Under the pieces are notes generated by a model, which saw nothing but the letters and a program-made list of their open reading frames with translations, had not been told where the DNA came from and did no database searches. A stretch of DNA of 64,000 nucleotides from Cynocephalus volans (lineage: Eukaryota; Chordata; Mammalia; Dermoptera; Cynocephalidae), in contig NC_084472.1 in the NCBI RefSeq assembly GCF_027409185.1, forward strand, positions 45,867,427 through 45,931,426, read 5' to 3'. The translations under genes and the position numbers were made by a program. Shown one piece after another: positions 55,101 through 63,936 of the stretch; within the stretch, counting starts at the first letter, position 1, and every line of letters begins with the position of its first letter.

Positions 55101-55560
55101 TTCATATTCTAATGAATAGAAAGTGAGCAGACATCACTTCTGGGATTAGAATTCAAGAGACTGTGACTTCTATCTTGTTTGCACACACTGTCCTTGGTTC
55201 TTTCCACTTAGTTTATTTGATGAAGCAAGTTGTCACATTATGCACCATCATACAGAGAGGTCAAGTACTGAGCGTAACCTCTGGTCAACAAGGCAGTAAG
55301 AGACTGAGCCTCTCAGTTCAATAGCTCACAAGGAACCAAATCCTACCAACAGCCATGAGAATGGGCTTGGAAGTGGATCTTCCCCCAAGGATCCTTGGTT
55401 GTCACCTTGATCACAGCTGTATGAGAGAGCCTAAGCCAGAGGACTCAGCCAAGGCGTGCCCAGATTCACAACTAACAGAATCAATGAGATAATAAAAGTT
55501 GTCTTAAAGGCATTAAGTTTCAGAGTAATTTGTTACACAGCAGTAGGACACTAATACACT
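55101..55560 (+). mobile_element. MaLR LTR (MLT1-type), 3' part
   Basis: 'agagactgtgacttctatcttg', 'caaggatccttggttgtcaccttgatcacagc', 'ttacacagcagtaggacactaatac' complete the LTR begun at 50822, with more than 4 kb of later insertions between the halves. Confidence 0.78.
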
Positions 55561-56586
55561 GTGCTTGGTTTGGGAGGAGAGCCTAGGTTCTTTGGGTGAG
55601 CCGGTCACTTCTCTTTTTATTTCCTGTCTCCATGAGATAAGAGGCCTAGTAAGGACCCTACCTTCTAGATTCTCTCTGTGTCCCAGGACCTCTACTTGGG
55701 GCTGCAGGGTATATCATGTTGGATCTTCTCTAGGGATCATCTTAGATTCAGGAGAGGACGAACCGAGAGAGGCCTCTCTGCAAGTTCAGTTCCCCTACCC
55801 AGGTTCATACTAGTGTAGAGTGGAGGCTGCTATTTCTGAAGTGTTCCTTTGTTTCCTACTTGGTTATTGTCCCTTGTGAGTTAATGTGCTTGTTTATAAT
55901 CCTAAGGGAAGACAGGGGAAGGATAGAATGGAACTTCCAAACCCTACACCAAACCTTCAACAGAGATAATGAAAGCAGAGTGTTCAGTACAGTAGGTGCT
56001 TAACAAATGTTAATTTTTTTTTTCTTATCATGTTTCTTTATTCCACCCAGTCTTCCAATCACACTCAAGCTGTGATGTAAGGGAGAGACTCAAACTGCTT
56101 GCCTTATCTCCTGGAATCATCTTCTTATGGGAGGTAATAAAGCTCCTAATTTGTCTGCTATTGATGTGTTTATTGATAACCTTACTGAAAGAGGAATTAA
56201 ACAATATTCACAGCACACCTGGGGGAAGGCTGGGGTGGCTCATGGTAGGATGGCTCAGGACATTATCCAGTTTCCAGAGAAGTTGGAGGGAGTGACCTTT
56301 CTCTTGAACCTTTCTAGGAGGCAGTTGTTTCTATTCTCACAATGAGTCAACCCCATTAAAAAATTAATGCGTGTTAAGAAAAATTAGTGAATGAACCTGC
56401 ATGGGGGGAGAGGGTAGAAAGGAAAGAAAAATGAACATGGTTTGGGAGACCATGCCTACAGCCTTTGTCATTAACTATCGGGGTGCTGCCATGCAAGTTA
56501 GTTTCTCTGTGACTCATTGTCCACACCATTAAAATTAAATTAGCCGTTCTTTAAGGCAACTTCTAACGCAAATATGCTTTGACTAT
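55561..56586. other. Mostly unassigned non-coding sequence
   Basis: A L2/MIR-like tail ('gttcagtacagtaggtgcttaacaaatg') lies at 55980-56012. Nothing else recognised. Confidence 0.4.
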
Positions 56587-56698
56587 AGATATTCCCTCCC
56601 TCCTCCTTTTTCCTTCCTCCCCCGTTTCCTCCTCTTGCCCTCTTTTGCCTTCCTTTTTCCCTTCACTTGCCTTTTTCCTTTCCTCTTATGTCCGTTGT
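56587..56698. repeat. Pyrimidine-rich tract
   Basis: About 110 bp of mixed TTCC, CTCC and TTTC steps with almost no purines. Confidence 0.88.
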
Positions 56699-57137
56699 TT
56701 TTATTCCCAGACCTTTACACAGGCTCTTTTATTTTCTTCACCAGATGATTTGTGCCAGCGACTGTGATGCAAATAAAGTTAGACAGGATTTTGGTTCTGA
56801 CTGAATAAGAATTGCTCCCCTTGAATTTGCAAAAAACACAACAACCCAGTCCCTCTAAACTGATTCTATTCAAAGTTTCTTGGCTTCTGAATTTAAAGAA
56901 CAAGTTGTTCTTGTGGGAGGTTAATTATAAAATGTTCAGCCCACCTCGTTCCGCCTTACTGACCAACATTCAAAATGAATCCCCAGAGAAGTGTGCAAAC
57001 TCGGAACTCTCCTACAAAGTGAGGACTCTCCCCACCCCTCTTCTGCTAACTCAGTGATCCCAAGTTTAAAACTTAAAACAATTTTCCTGAAGCCAAGTCT
57101 GTCTAATGATATGAGTTAAAATTCTCGGAAACAGTAT
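56699..57137. other. Unassigned non-coding sequence
   Basis: No feature recognised. Confidence 0.4.

Positions 57138-57204
<67 letters not shown>
57138..57204. repeat. (CA)n microsatellite, about 33 units
   Basis: The longest pure dinucleotide run in the window, 57138-57204; it generates a V-C repeat frame on the minus strand that is not a gene. Confidence 0.98.
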
Positions 57205-57207
<3 letters not shown>

Positions 57208-57784
57208 CTTTGATGGTTTCTGTCAAAACAGACTGGAATTAGCAACAGACTTTCTAAAGAGTCTCTCTTGCTTATGGAAACAAGAGGCAGTGGTGGGCTG
57301 GTGTAATGGGGAAGAGTGAGAAAAGCCACAAAAATATGAAGCATCTTGAACTTCCACTATCAGTCATCTGGTGAGTAGGATTCAATTGCTTGAGGTGGCT
57401 AACAGAACAAGAACGAATGATAGGAATGAGACGTAACTTCCTTTTTCGCCATTTTTATCAAGAAGATGGAAAAATCGTATTGGGACAAGAGAAGTAAATA
57501 AGACCTTGGTCCTTGAAGCCCAAGACAGGCGAGATGTTAAGAGCTCCTAGTTGTCCTGCTGAATTACCTCCCAGGCAGTTAAGATTGTCTTACCATAGTG
57601 CACACAGCAAAAGTCATGGATGTGTGATGCTATTATATGGAAGTGAAGAGTTAGTCACAATAATCCAATCTACCATAGAGAGTCAATTTTGGAAACTATA
57701 GGTGGTTAAGCTTCATATTGATCCCCAGTAAATTTCAAAAAGGTATTATTTAATGGATGGTTCATCCTTACAAAATGATGGCTA
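57205..57784. other. Unassigned non-coding sequence
   Basis: No feature recognised. Confidence 0.42.
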
Positions 57785-57940
57785 TAAGAAGCCAGCACAA
57801 TTTGCTGCAAATGGTAGAATTTCATTCTTTTTTATGGCTGAGTAATATTCCACTGTGTATATACACCACATTTTCCTCATCCAGTTGTCTGTTGGTAGAC
57901 ACTTAGGTTGGTTCCATATTTTTGCTACTATAGATAGAGC
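57785..57940 (-). mobile_element. L1 fragment, reverse
   Basis: 'ttatggctgagtaatattccactgtgtatatacaccacattttc' and 'gttggtagacacttaggttggttcc' are reverse L1 text. Confidence 0.85.
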
Positions 57941-57944
57941 TGAA

Positions 57945-58118
57945 GAGATACATAAATTATTCATAGATGAAATATGATGTCTGATATCTACTTTTAAATA
58001 ATTCATTAAATGTGGCAAAAGCATGAAAAAAGAGTAATAGGAAGCTGATGTTTTTGTGCACAGGATGGGGGAAGGGTTCTATTTTTGTGTATTTGAAATT
58101 TTCCATAATGAAAAGTTA
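57945..58118 (+). mobile_element. L1M 3' end
   Basis: 'gatgtctgatatctacttttaaataatt', 'tttgtgtatttgaaattttccataatgaaaag' end in a long A tail, into which the SINE at 58142 inserted. Confidence 0.7.
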
Positions 58119-58141
58119 AAAAAAAAAAAAAAAAAAAAAAG

Positions 58142-58292
58142 ATAGGCCGGCCTGTGGCTCACTCGGTAGAGTGCGGTGCTGATAACACCAAGGCCACGGG
58201 TTTGGATCCTATATAGGGATGGCCGGTTGGCTCACTGGCTGAGCGTGGTGCTGACAACACCAAGCCAAGGGTTGAGATCCCCTTACCGGTCA

Positions 58293-58323
<31 letters not shown>
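58142..58323 (+). mobile_element. Dimeric tRNA-Ile SINE (CYN-like) in an L1 A tail
   Basis: 'aggccggcctgtggctcact' through 'ccttaccggtcatc' plus an A tail of about 26. Target duplication is obscured because the site is the A tail of an older L1. Confidence 0.93.
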
Positions 58324-58325
<2 letters not shown>

Positions 58326-59842
58326 CATTGTGTAATGCATCTACCACTGCTCCTAGGAAGCACTGAGACATGTTAGCTTTAATCATAATAATCACAAGCA
58401 TAGAAAAATATGCTACTAATTTTTACTGACAAAGTTAATAAAAGGCACTGAAGTTGATAATACTGATATGATTTTTTTAGTGTATACCTTAACCAGGAGA
58501 AACAGACTGGATTAAGTAAGGGCTCTGATTCTCAACATATTTACTTAATGTCTAAAATAGTGCATATAAATAAGTTCTGGGACTGTGAATAAGAAACTTA
58601 AAAAAATAAAATTCTTAAGCTAGTAGCTTAAATTTCCTTAGTTTAATATTTCTGGGTGACAGTTTATTCTTGGCATTTCCTGCTTAAATAATTTTTTTTT
58701 CTTTTTCTCGTTAATATTCTCACAGGTTTAGAAGTCAGTTATTTCAAAAAGCAAATTAAATTAACTGGAATTTTCAAATTACCATTACAAGATAAAAAGT
58801 GAAATATCTCCTGTGATAAATAGATATGATGTCTATTTTTTTTTCACTTGTTTGGACTCATTTTACACATACTCCTTCACTGTACAATTAACTCAGTTAA
58901 TTTCTGATTAGTCTCTAATAGGTTAGGAGGGTTCATGACATCTTGAAGACTGTTTGCCACAAGAAAACAGAAAACTCTGTATATTCTTTACCCCTACCAC
59001 CCATCTACCCCTTCCTCCTCACACATAGGTCCTATAACACATAAGAATAAAGAAGCCACATTGAGACAACCCTATGTCCACTGAGCCTCAGATGCAGTGT
59101 CTGGAAATATCCTAATGGGCCATGTCCTAGGGGACATATATGAGCCAGATCATCTCAGCAATGCTCAAGGTAATCACTGACTTCTAACTTTCCCAGTCAA
59201 AACCCTTCTGTAACTCCTCGATATCTTGAGAATATAATATTACAAGGGGTGGGGGGGAGAGCGTTTCAAAATCACAACTGCCTTTAAGGAGTATGGATGC
59301 TATAAAAGTCAAAGGTTTCTGTCCTTGCCGGTCTTCTGTGCTGATATGGTGATGAGCTCCACCTTTCACCTGAGCACCATGATGGATTTTGATGCGGGCC
59401 TGGGGCTGGGTGAAGGAGTAGAGGCTAAAGAGGCTTGAAGGGCAGGTCTTAATAAATAATTAGAAGAATGTGGAATTCCTGGAAACAATCTGGTGGGGCA
59501 GTGGTGGTAAGAAAAAGAAACTGAAGGGGAAAGAGGGCACAATCTAGTTGTCATAGGCTGGGGTACCATATACACAGGGACTCTGGTCAGTGAAATATTT
59601 AATGACACAGTGGCCAAAAAGACCTTTGTGAAGAGGGAGGTCTAATATGCAGTTTAAAATTGTGTCTCTGTAATATAAATACTTTTGTTTTCCCTGAACA
59701 TTGCTATACAAACAAAGACCTTTATGATCAAATTGTGTTTATTTCTTGTTGCTTTCTTGGAAGGAGGGGAGTGAAGGAAATCAAAGAAACAGACTAAGTT
59801 CCCTCTCAGGGCATGTGGATCCAGTATGAGATAGTGTTGTCC
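58324..59842. other. Unassigned non-coding sequence
   Basis: About 1.5 kb, AT-rich at the left, with no repeat or gene that I recognise. Confidence 0.42.
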
Positions 59843-60226
59843 TGTCCTTTTTGTGTTGCTATAACAGAATACCACAGACTGGATAATTTACAAAGAAAAG
59901 AAATTTATTTCTCACAGTTCTAGAGGCTGGGAAATCCAATACTAAGGTTATGGCATCTGGTAAGGGTCTTCTTGCTGTGCTATCCCATGGCACAAGGTGA
60001 GAGGATGTCAGAGGGTGTGAGGGAAAGACAACAAGACAGGGCTGAACTCACTTTTATAACAAACGCACTCTCACAGTAATGAACCCAAGCCTATGACACT
60101 AAGTCATTCATGAGGGCGGAGTCCTCATGTCGTAATCACCTCTTAAAAGCCCACCTCTCAACACAGTTGCATTAGGGATTAAGTGTCCAACTCCAAAATT
60201 TTGGGGGACACATTTAAACCACAGCA
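59843..60226 (-). mobile_element. MaLR LTR, reverse
   Basis: 'ttttgtgttgctataacagaataccacagactggataattt' to 'ggacacatttaaaccacagca' is a reverse MLT1/MST LTR. Confidence 0.88.
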
Positions 60227-60231
60227 AATGT

Positions 60232-60390
60232 AAAGTTTATAAACTCAAGCAATTCACCAGAAGAAAGAAATTAGAGCCAGAGGTGACCATGAGAACATGA
60301 GCCTCTGGGAACTGAAAGGACGAGTCAACACCAGTTGACGATCCACCAGAGAAAGCCCGTTTATTAGGCGGCACACACACATATATATAG
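60232..60390 (-). mobile_element. Partial reverse LTR interrupted by the provirus
   Basis: On the minus strand a TATA-like 'tatatatatgtgtgtgtgcc' is followed at about 60362-60367 by AATAAA and then 'cgggctttctctggtggatc', the order TATA, polyA signal, U5 of an LTR. Its U3 would lie where the betaretrovirus-like provirus begins, so it may have been split by that insertion; the other half would be beyond the window. Low certainty. Confidence 0.4.
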
Positions 60391-60753
60391 TGTCGGGAGC
60401 CATATTTAACAATAGCCGCCATTTTTAACAAATAACAGCCATTTTATGTAAGCCTTTCTCTTCCTCCTCAGAAAAGCCCGCGCTCGCCAAGTCAACACCC
60501 CTCCCACCTCCTCTTCTCATACCACGCCACTATCACCCCCCTGCCTTTCCGCCTATCATAAGCTGCCACACTCTGTGACAGCCCGCCCCTTCTTGACTAT
60601 GTATATAAGCAATCGCCTAACAATAAAATTTTGAGGCTTGATCAGAATCTTGTCTTGCCTCCATTCTGTGTGTCTCCTGTCCCTCCCCCTTTTCACCAGC
60701 TACAGGTAGTCCTCCTCGAGCCCACGTTCTTATCTGTCCCGCAGGCCGGGACA
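60391..60753 (+). mobile_element. 5' LTR of betaretrovirus-like ERV
   Basis: A 363-bp unit begins TGTCGGGAGCC and ends GGCCGGGACA, directly before the primer-binding site. TATATAA at 60602-60608 and AATAAA at 60622-60627 are closely spaced, as in betaretroviruses where R is short, so transcription should start near 60630. Upstream flank ends ATATAG, the expected 6-bp target duplication, whose partner is outside the window. Size fits type-D-like betaretroviruses. Promoter activity is not shown. Confidence 0.9.
60602..60627 (+). promoter_or_regulatory. TATA box and polyA signal of the ERV LTR
   Basis: TATATAA (60602-60608) followed 13 nt later by AATAAA (60622-60627). This arrangement puts the polyA signal at the U3/R border, as in betaretroviral LTRs. 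Confidence 0.85.
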
Positions 60754-60756
60754 TTC

Positions 60757-60832
60757 TGGCGCCCAACGTGGGGCTCGAACCCACGACCCTGGGATTAAGA
60801 GTCTCATGCTCTACCGACTGAGCTATCTTGGC
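60757..60832 (-). other. Primer-binding site extended to a full tRNA-Lys(CTT) complement
   Basis: The first 18 nt, TGGCGCCCAACGTGGGGC, are the standard tRNA-Lys1,2 primer-binding site of type-D-like betaretroviruses. The match does not stop there. Positions 60760-60832 are the reverse complement of a 73-nt tRNA-Lys with CTT anticodon, without any indel, preceded by TGG, the complement of the post-transcriptional CCA. Compared with the canonical mammalian tRNA-Lys(CTT) that I remember, about four of 73 positions differ, three of them in the 5' acceptor strand at the far end. A-box (TAGCTCAGTCGG) and B-box (GGTTCGAGCC) are intact on the minus strand. Normally plus-strand synthesis stops at m1A58; here the rest of the tRNA seems to have been copied. 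Because CCA is not encoded in nuclear tRNA genes and the LTR abuts it, I read this as copied primer, not as a tRNA gene. Confidence 0.9.
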
Positions 60833-61315
60833 TCTTCGGATGCCTACTGGATCCAACAAATTACTCCTGAACGGCCCTTACTAACCTTACATTTAGAAGG
60901 AAAAAAATTCGAGGGACTAGTAGACACGGGGGCTGATGCTACTGTTATCTCTGAAAAACATTGGCCTTCTTCTTGGCCTTCTAAAGTCTCTTATACCCAC
61001 CTCCAGGGCATAGGACAGTCTAACAACCCAAAACAAAGTTCTAAAATCTTAACTTGGACAGATATGGAAGGAAATTCAGGAAAAGTACAACCCTATATTA
61101 TCTCAGGAATACCCGTTAATCTTTGGGGGAGAGACATACTGTCACAATTAAAAGTCATCATGTGTAGCCCAAACGAAATAGTAACCAGTCAAATGCTAAA
61201 TCAAGGGTTTCTCCCTGGTAAAGGACTTGGAAAAAATAACCAGGGCATTAAAGAACCTATTTCGGTCATACCCAACACCGACCGACAAGCGTTAGGAAAT
61301 CAAAATTTATTCTAA
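60806..61315 (+). CDS. pro: ERV protease with G-patch (pro, 5'-truncated, fused to tRNA segment)
   Basis: An open frame of 169 codons. Residues 1-9 are encoded by the antisense tRNA segment and the rest by betaretroviral pro. The aspartic protease begins around residue 14 (YWIQQI); the catalytic triad is D40-T41-G42 in LVDTGAD, the flap and the LWGRDIL motif (about residues 108-114) follow, and a G-patch ([10 protein letters not shown], about 134-143) lies at the C-terminus, a mark of betaretroviral Pro. The dUTPase and gag parts that normally precede it are gone. No ATG occurs between the predicted transcription start and 60806, so this ATG would be the first in the transcript, although its context is weak. 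The frame stops at TAA 61313-61315, overlapping pol through a slippery site. The PR domain itself appears complete. Whether any protein is made is unknown. Confidence 0.82.
   Translation: MLYRLSYLGSSDAYWIQQITPERPLLTLHLEGKKFEGLVDTGADATVISEKHWPSSWPSKVSYTHLQGIGQSNNPKQSSKILTWTDMEGNSGKVQPYIISGIPVNLWGRDILSQLKVIMCSPNEIVTSQMLNQGFLPGKGLGKNNQGIKEPISVIPNTDRQALGNQNLF
61303..61309 (+). promoter_or_regulatory. pro-pol -1 ribosomal frameshift heptamer
   Basis: A AAT TTA in the pro frame fits X XXY YYZ, lies two codons before the pro stop, and a -1 shift leads into the reverse transcriptase frame. The position is as expected for betaretroviral pro-pol. A downstream pseudoknot was not modelled. Confidence 0.82.
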
Positions 61316-61863
61316 TGGCCATTGATCTTCCTGCACCCCACGCGGAAAAAATAAAATGGAAAACAGACACCCCCGTTTGGGTAGACCAATGGCCACTAAC
61401 TGAAACTAAATTAACTGCGGCCACTATGTTAGTGCAGGAACAACTTAATGCTGGCCACATTGAACCTACCACGTCACCATAGAACACTCCTATATTTGTC
61501 ATTAAGAAAAAATCAGGCACATGGAGATTACTCCAGGACTTACGAGAGATCAATAAAACCAAGTTCTCTATAGGAGCCTTACAACCTGGGCTCCCCTCCC
61601 CTGTAACTATTCCCTCCAATTATTCCAAAATCATTATTGACCTTAAGGATTGTTTTTTTACCATTCCCTTACACCCCCAGGACAGAGAACGTTTTGCATT
61701 TAGCCTCCCGGTAACCAACTTTAAAGGGCCAATGCAAAGGTTCCAGTGGAAAGTTCTTCCACAAGGAATGGCCAACAGCCCCACACTATGCCAAAAATAT
61801 GTGGCACAAGCTATAGATCCCCTTCGGGACAAATGGCCTCATATTTATATTATTCATGGATGA
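61309..61863 (+). pseudogene. pol: ERV reverse transcriptase, N-terminal part, broken
   Basis: Frame 1 from the frameshift site encodes the fingers and palm of the reverse transcriptase: LQDLREINK, the first catalytic aspartate in DLKDCFFTI (codon 61648-61650), and LPQGMANSP (about 61756-61782). A TAG at 61480-61482 interrupts it, probably from a Trp codon. The frame then ends at TGA 61861-61863 exactly at the catalytic motif because of a net two-base loss, likely a 5-bp deletion, after which the second half continues in another frame. With these two breaks the reverse transcriptase cannot be made in full. Confidence 0.9.
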
Positions 61864-63841
61864 TATTCTCTTGGCAGGAAAAACCGCCCCTGAGGTACTC
61901 AATTGTTGTGCCCAATTACAGGAGGCACTCACCACCCTTGGGTTACAAATTGCACCCAATAAAATTCAGTTAAAAGACCCCTATTATTACTTAGGCTTTG
62001 AGCTCAATTCAACTGTCATCACTACTCAAAAGGTTCAATTAAAGACTAATCATTTACTCACACTCAATGATTTTCAAAAATTTCTAGGGGATGTCAATTG
62101 GCTACGGCCTTATCTAAAGTTAACCACAGGAGAACTTAAACCTCTCTTTGACATATTACAGGGTGACCCTGATCCCCTGTCGCCGCGTGCTCTTACCTTC
62201 GAGGCACATAAATCACTCCAACTTTTAGAAACTGCTATACAAAAACAACAAGTTACATTCTTAGATTACAGCCAACCTTTCTCCTTCATAATCTGTGCCA
62301 CGCCACACACCCCTACCGGGGTTATTTGGCAACATAGCCCCCTATTATGGGTACACTTATCTTCATCTCCAAACAAAGTTTTAACAACATATACCACCCT
62401 CGTTTCTAAACTAATCAAAATAGGAAGGGAAAAGAGCTGCCTACATTTTGGAAGGGACCCTGACCATCTTGTTCTCCCCTACACCAGAGAACAAGTACAA
62501 TGGCTAATACAAAACGATGACTCTTGGGCTATTCCCCTGATCCTATTTCAGGGACAAATTGACAACCACTACCCTGCCGATAAGCTTCTCCAATTCTCTC
62601 GGCTACACCCTTTTACATTCCCAAAAATTACCTCTCAAAAGCCCCTAAAAGGAGCGACATTAGTTTTCTCTGATGGCTCCTCCTCAGGTACAGCTGCTTA
62701 TATCGTAAATAACCAACAATATATTACAAAATCCCCATATCAATCAGCTCAACTTGTTGAATTATTTGCCATCATACAAGTATTCAAGCTCTTAAAAAAT
62801 GAGGCCTTTAATCTATATACTGATAGTGCATATATTGCCTTCTCTGTCCCATTATTAGAGACTGTTCCCTACATAAAACCTTCTACAAATGCAGTACCTC
62901 TGTTCCAACAATTACAACTGTTAATTTTATCACGACAAAAACCTTTCTTTATTGGACACCTAAGAGCCCATTCGGATCTCCCAGGCCCCCTCTCTCATGG
63001 TAATACACAGGCCGATACTCTAACCCGGGCCTGTTTCTCCTTACTACAGGACCCCTTTAAAAGTGCCCAACAATTTCACAACCTACATCATGTAAATGCC
63101 CAAACGCTGCGCCTCCGTTTCAAAATCACCAGAGAGCAAGCCAGAGACATCGTTAAAAACTGCCCCCTTTGTGTAGTCTTTTTATCTTTGCCACACCTTG
63201 GGGTTAACCCCAGAGGCTTGCTTCCAAATGAAGTGTGGCAAATGGATGTTACACACGTTCCAGAATTTGGCAACCTAAAATACATCCATGTCACAGTAGA
63301 TACCTTCAGTGGCTTCATCCTCGCCACCCTCCAAAGTGGTGAAGCCACAAAAAATGTAATTGCTCATGTTCTCCACTGCTTTACGGTTCTGGGTAAACCT
63401 AATGTCCTAAAGACAGACAATGGCCCTGGATATACTTCTCAAGCCTTCAAAACCTTTTGCCTTCAAATGCACATCAAACACATCACAGGAATCCCATACA
63501 ATCCACAGGGCCAAGGCATTGTTGAAAGAACAAATCAAACCTTAAAAAATACCATTAACAAGCTTAAAACCACAGGTCTCTACCCCACCAAAGGCTCACC
63601 GCGTAATATCCTTAACCATGCTCTATTCACTCTAAATTTCTTACACTTGATGCACAGGGAAAATCAGCAGCCGATCGTCATTGGCACCAAAAAACAAATG
63701 ACCAGTACGCACAGGTCATGTGGAAAAATCCCTCAACACTTAAATGGCAGGGCCCCGACCCGGTCCTCATATGGGGACGTGGCTCGGCCTGTATCTATGA
63801 CACTCAAGAAGGGGGGCCTCGATGGCTGCCCGAACGTCTAA
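61856..63841 (+). pseudogene. pol: ERV pol, second part: RT C-terminus, RNase H, integrase
   Basis: A 661-codon open frame. It opens at the second half of the reverse transcriptase active site (MDDILLAG; the Tyr preceding MDD is lost at the break), then has thumb/connection text (FLGDVNWLRPYL at about residues 77-88). RNase H follows with all four carboxylates visible: D273 (FSDGS), E302, D323 (YTDSAY) and D387. Integrase has the zinc-binding H408-x3-H412 and C436-x2-C439, then the catalytic D464, D521 and E557 with 35 residues between the last two. Near 63648-63651 a single-base loss shifts the frame, so the last about 60 residues are not integrase; the proper C-terminal domain (motif WQGPDPVLIW) is in another frame up to about 63870. 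The long open stretch indicates a young provirus. It acts in reverse transcription and integration in the parent virus; here it is broken. Confidence 0.92.
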
Positions 63842-63848
63842 TCAAACC

Positions 63849-63864
63849 AGTAACCCCCCCCCCC
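63849..63864 (+). repeat. C homopolymer run near the pol end
   Basis: A run of about a dozen C at the end of the integrase C-terminal text; prone to slippage and to sequencing-length error. Confidence 0.85.
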
Positions 63865-63913
63865 CAAAAATAATAACTCACCCAACCCAGGGAAGGATCC
63901 CTGAGAAAAAACT

Positions 63914-63933
63914 CTTTCTTTTCTCTTTTACAG
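63914..63933 (+). promoter_or_regulatory. Probable env splice acceptor
   Basis: A polypyrimidine run 'ctttcttttctcttttacag' ends in AG three bases before the env ATG, as expected for the subgenomic env mRNA. The matching leader splice donor is absent because the leader is deleted, so spliced env from this copy would need another donor. Confidence 0.68.
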
Positions 63934-63936
63934 ACA

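Noticed and set aside
57138..57204. A regulatory Z-DNA element
   Set aside because: A long (CA)n is a common microsatellite; nothing else supports a function.
60760..60832. A functional tRNA-Lys(CTT) gene on the minus strand
   Set aside because: It abuts an LTR at the exact primer-binding position and carries the CCA complement, which nuclear tRNA genes do not encode. Acceptor-stem mismatches would also impair folding.
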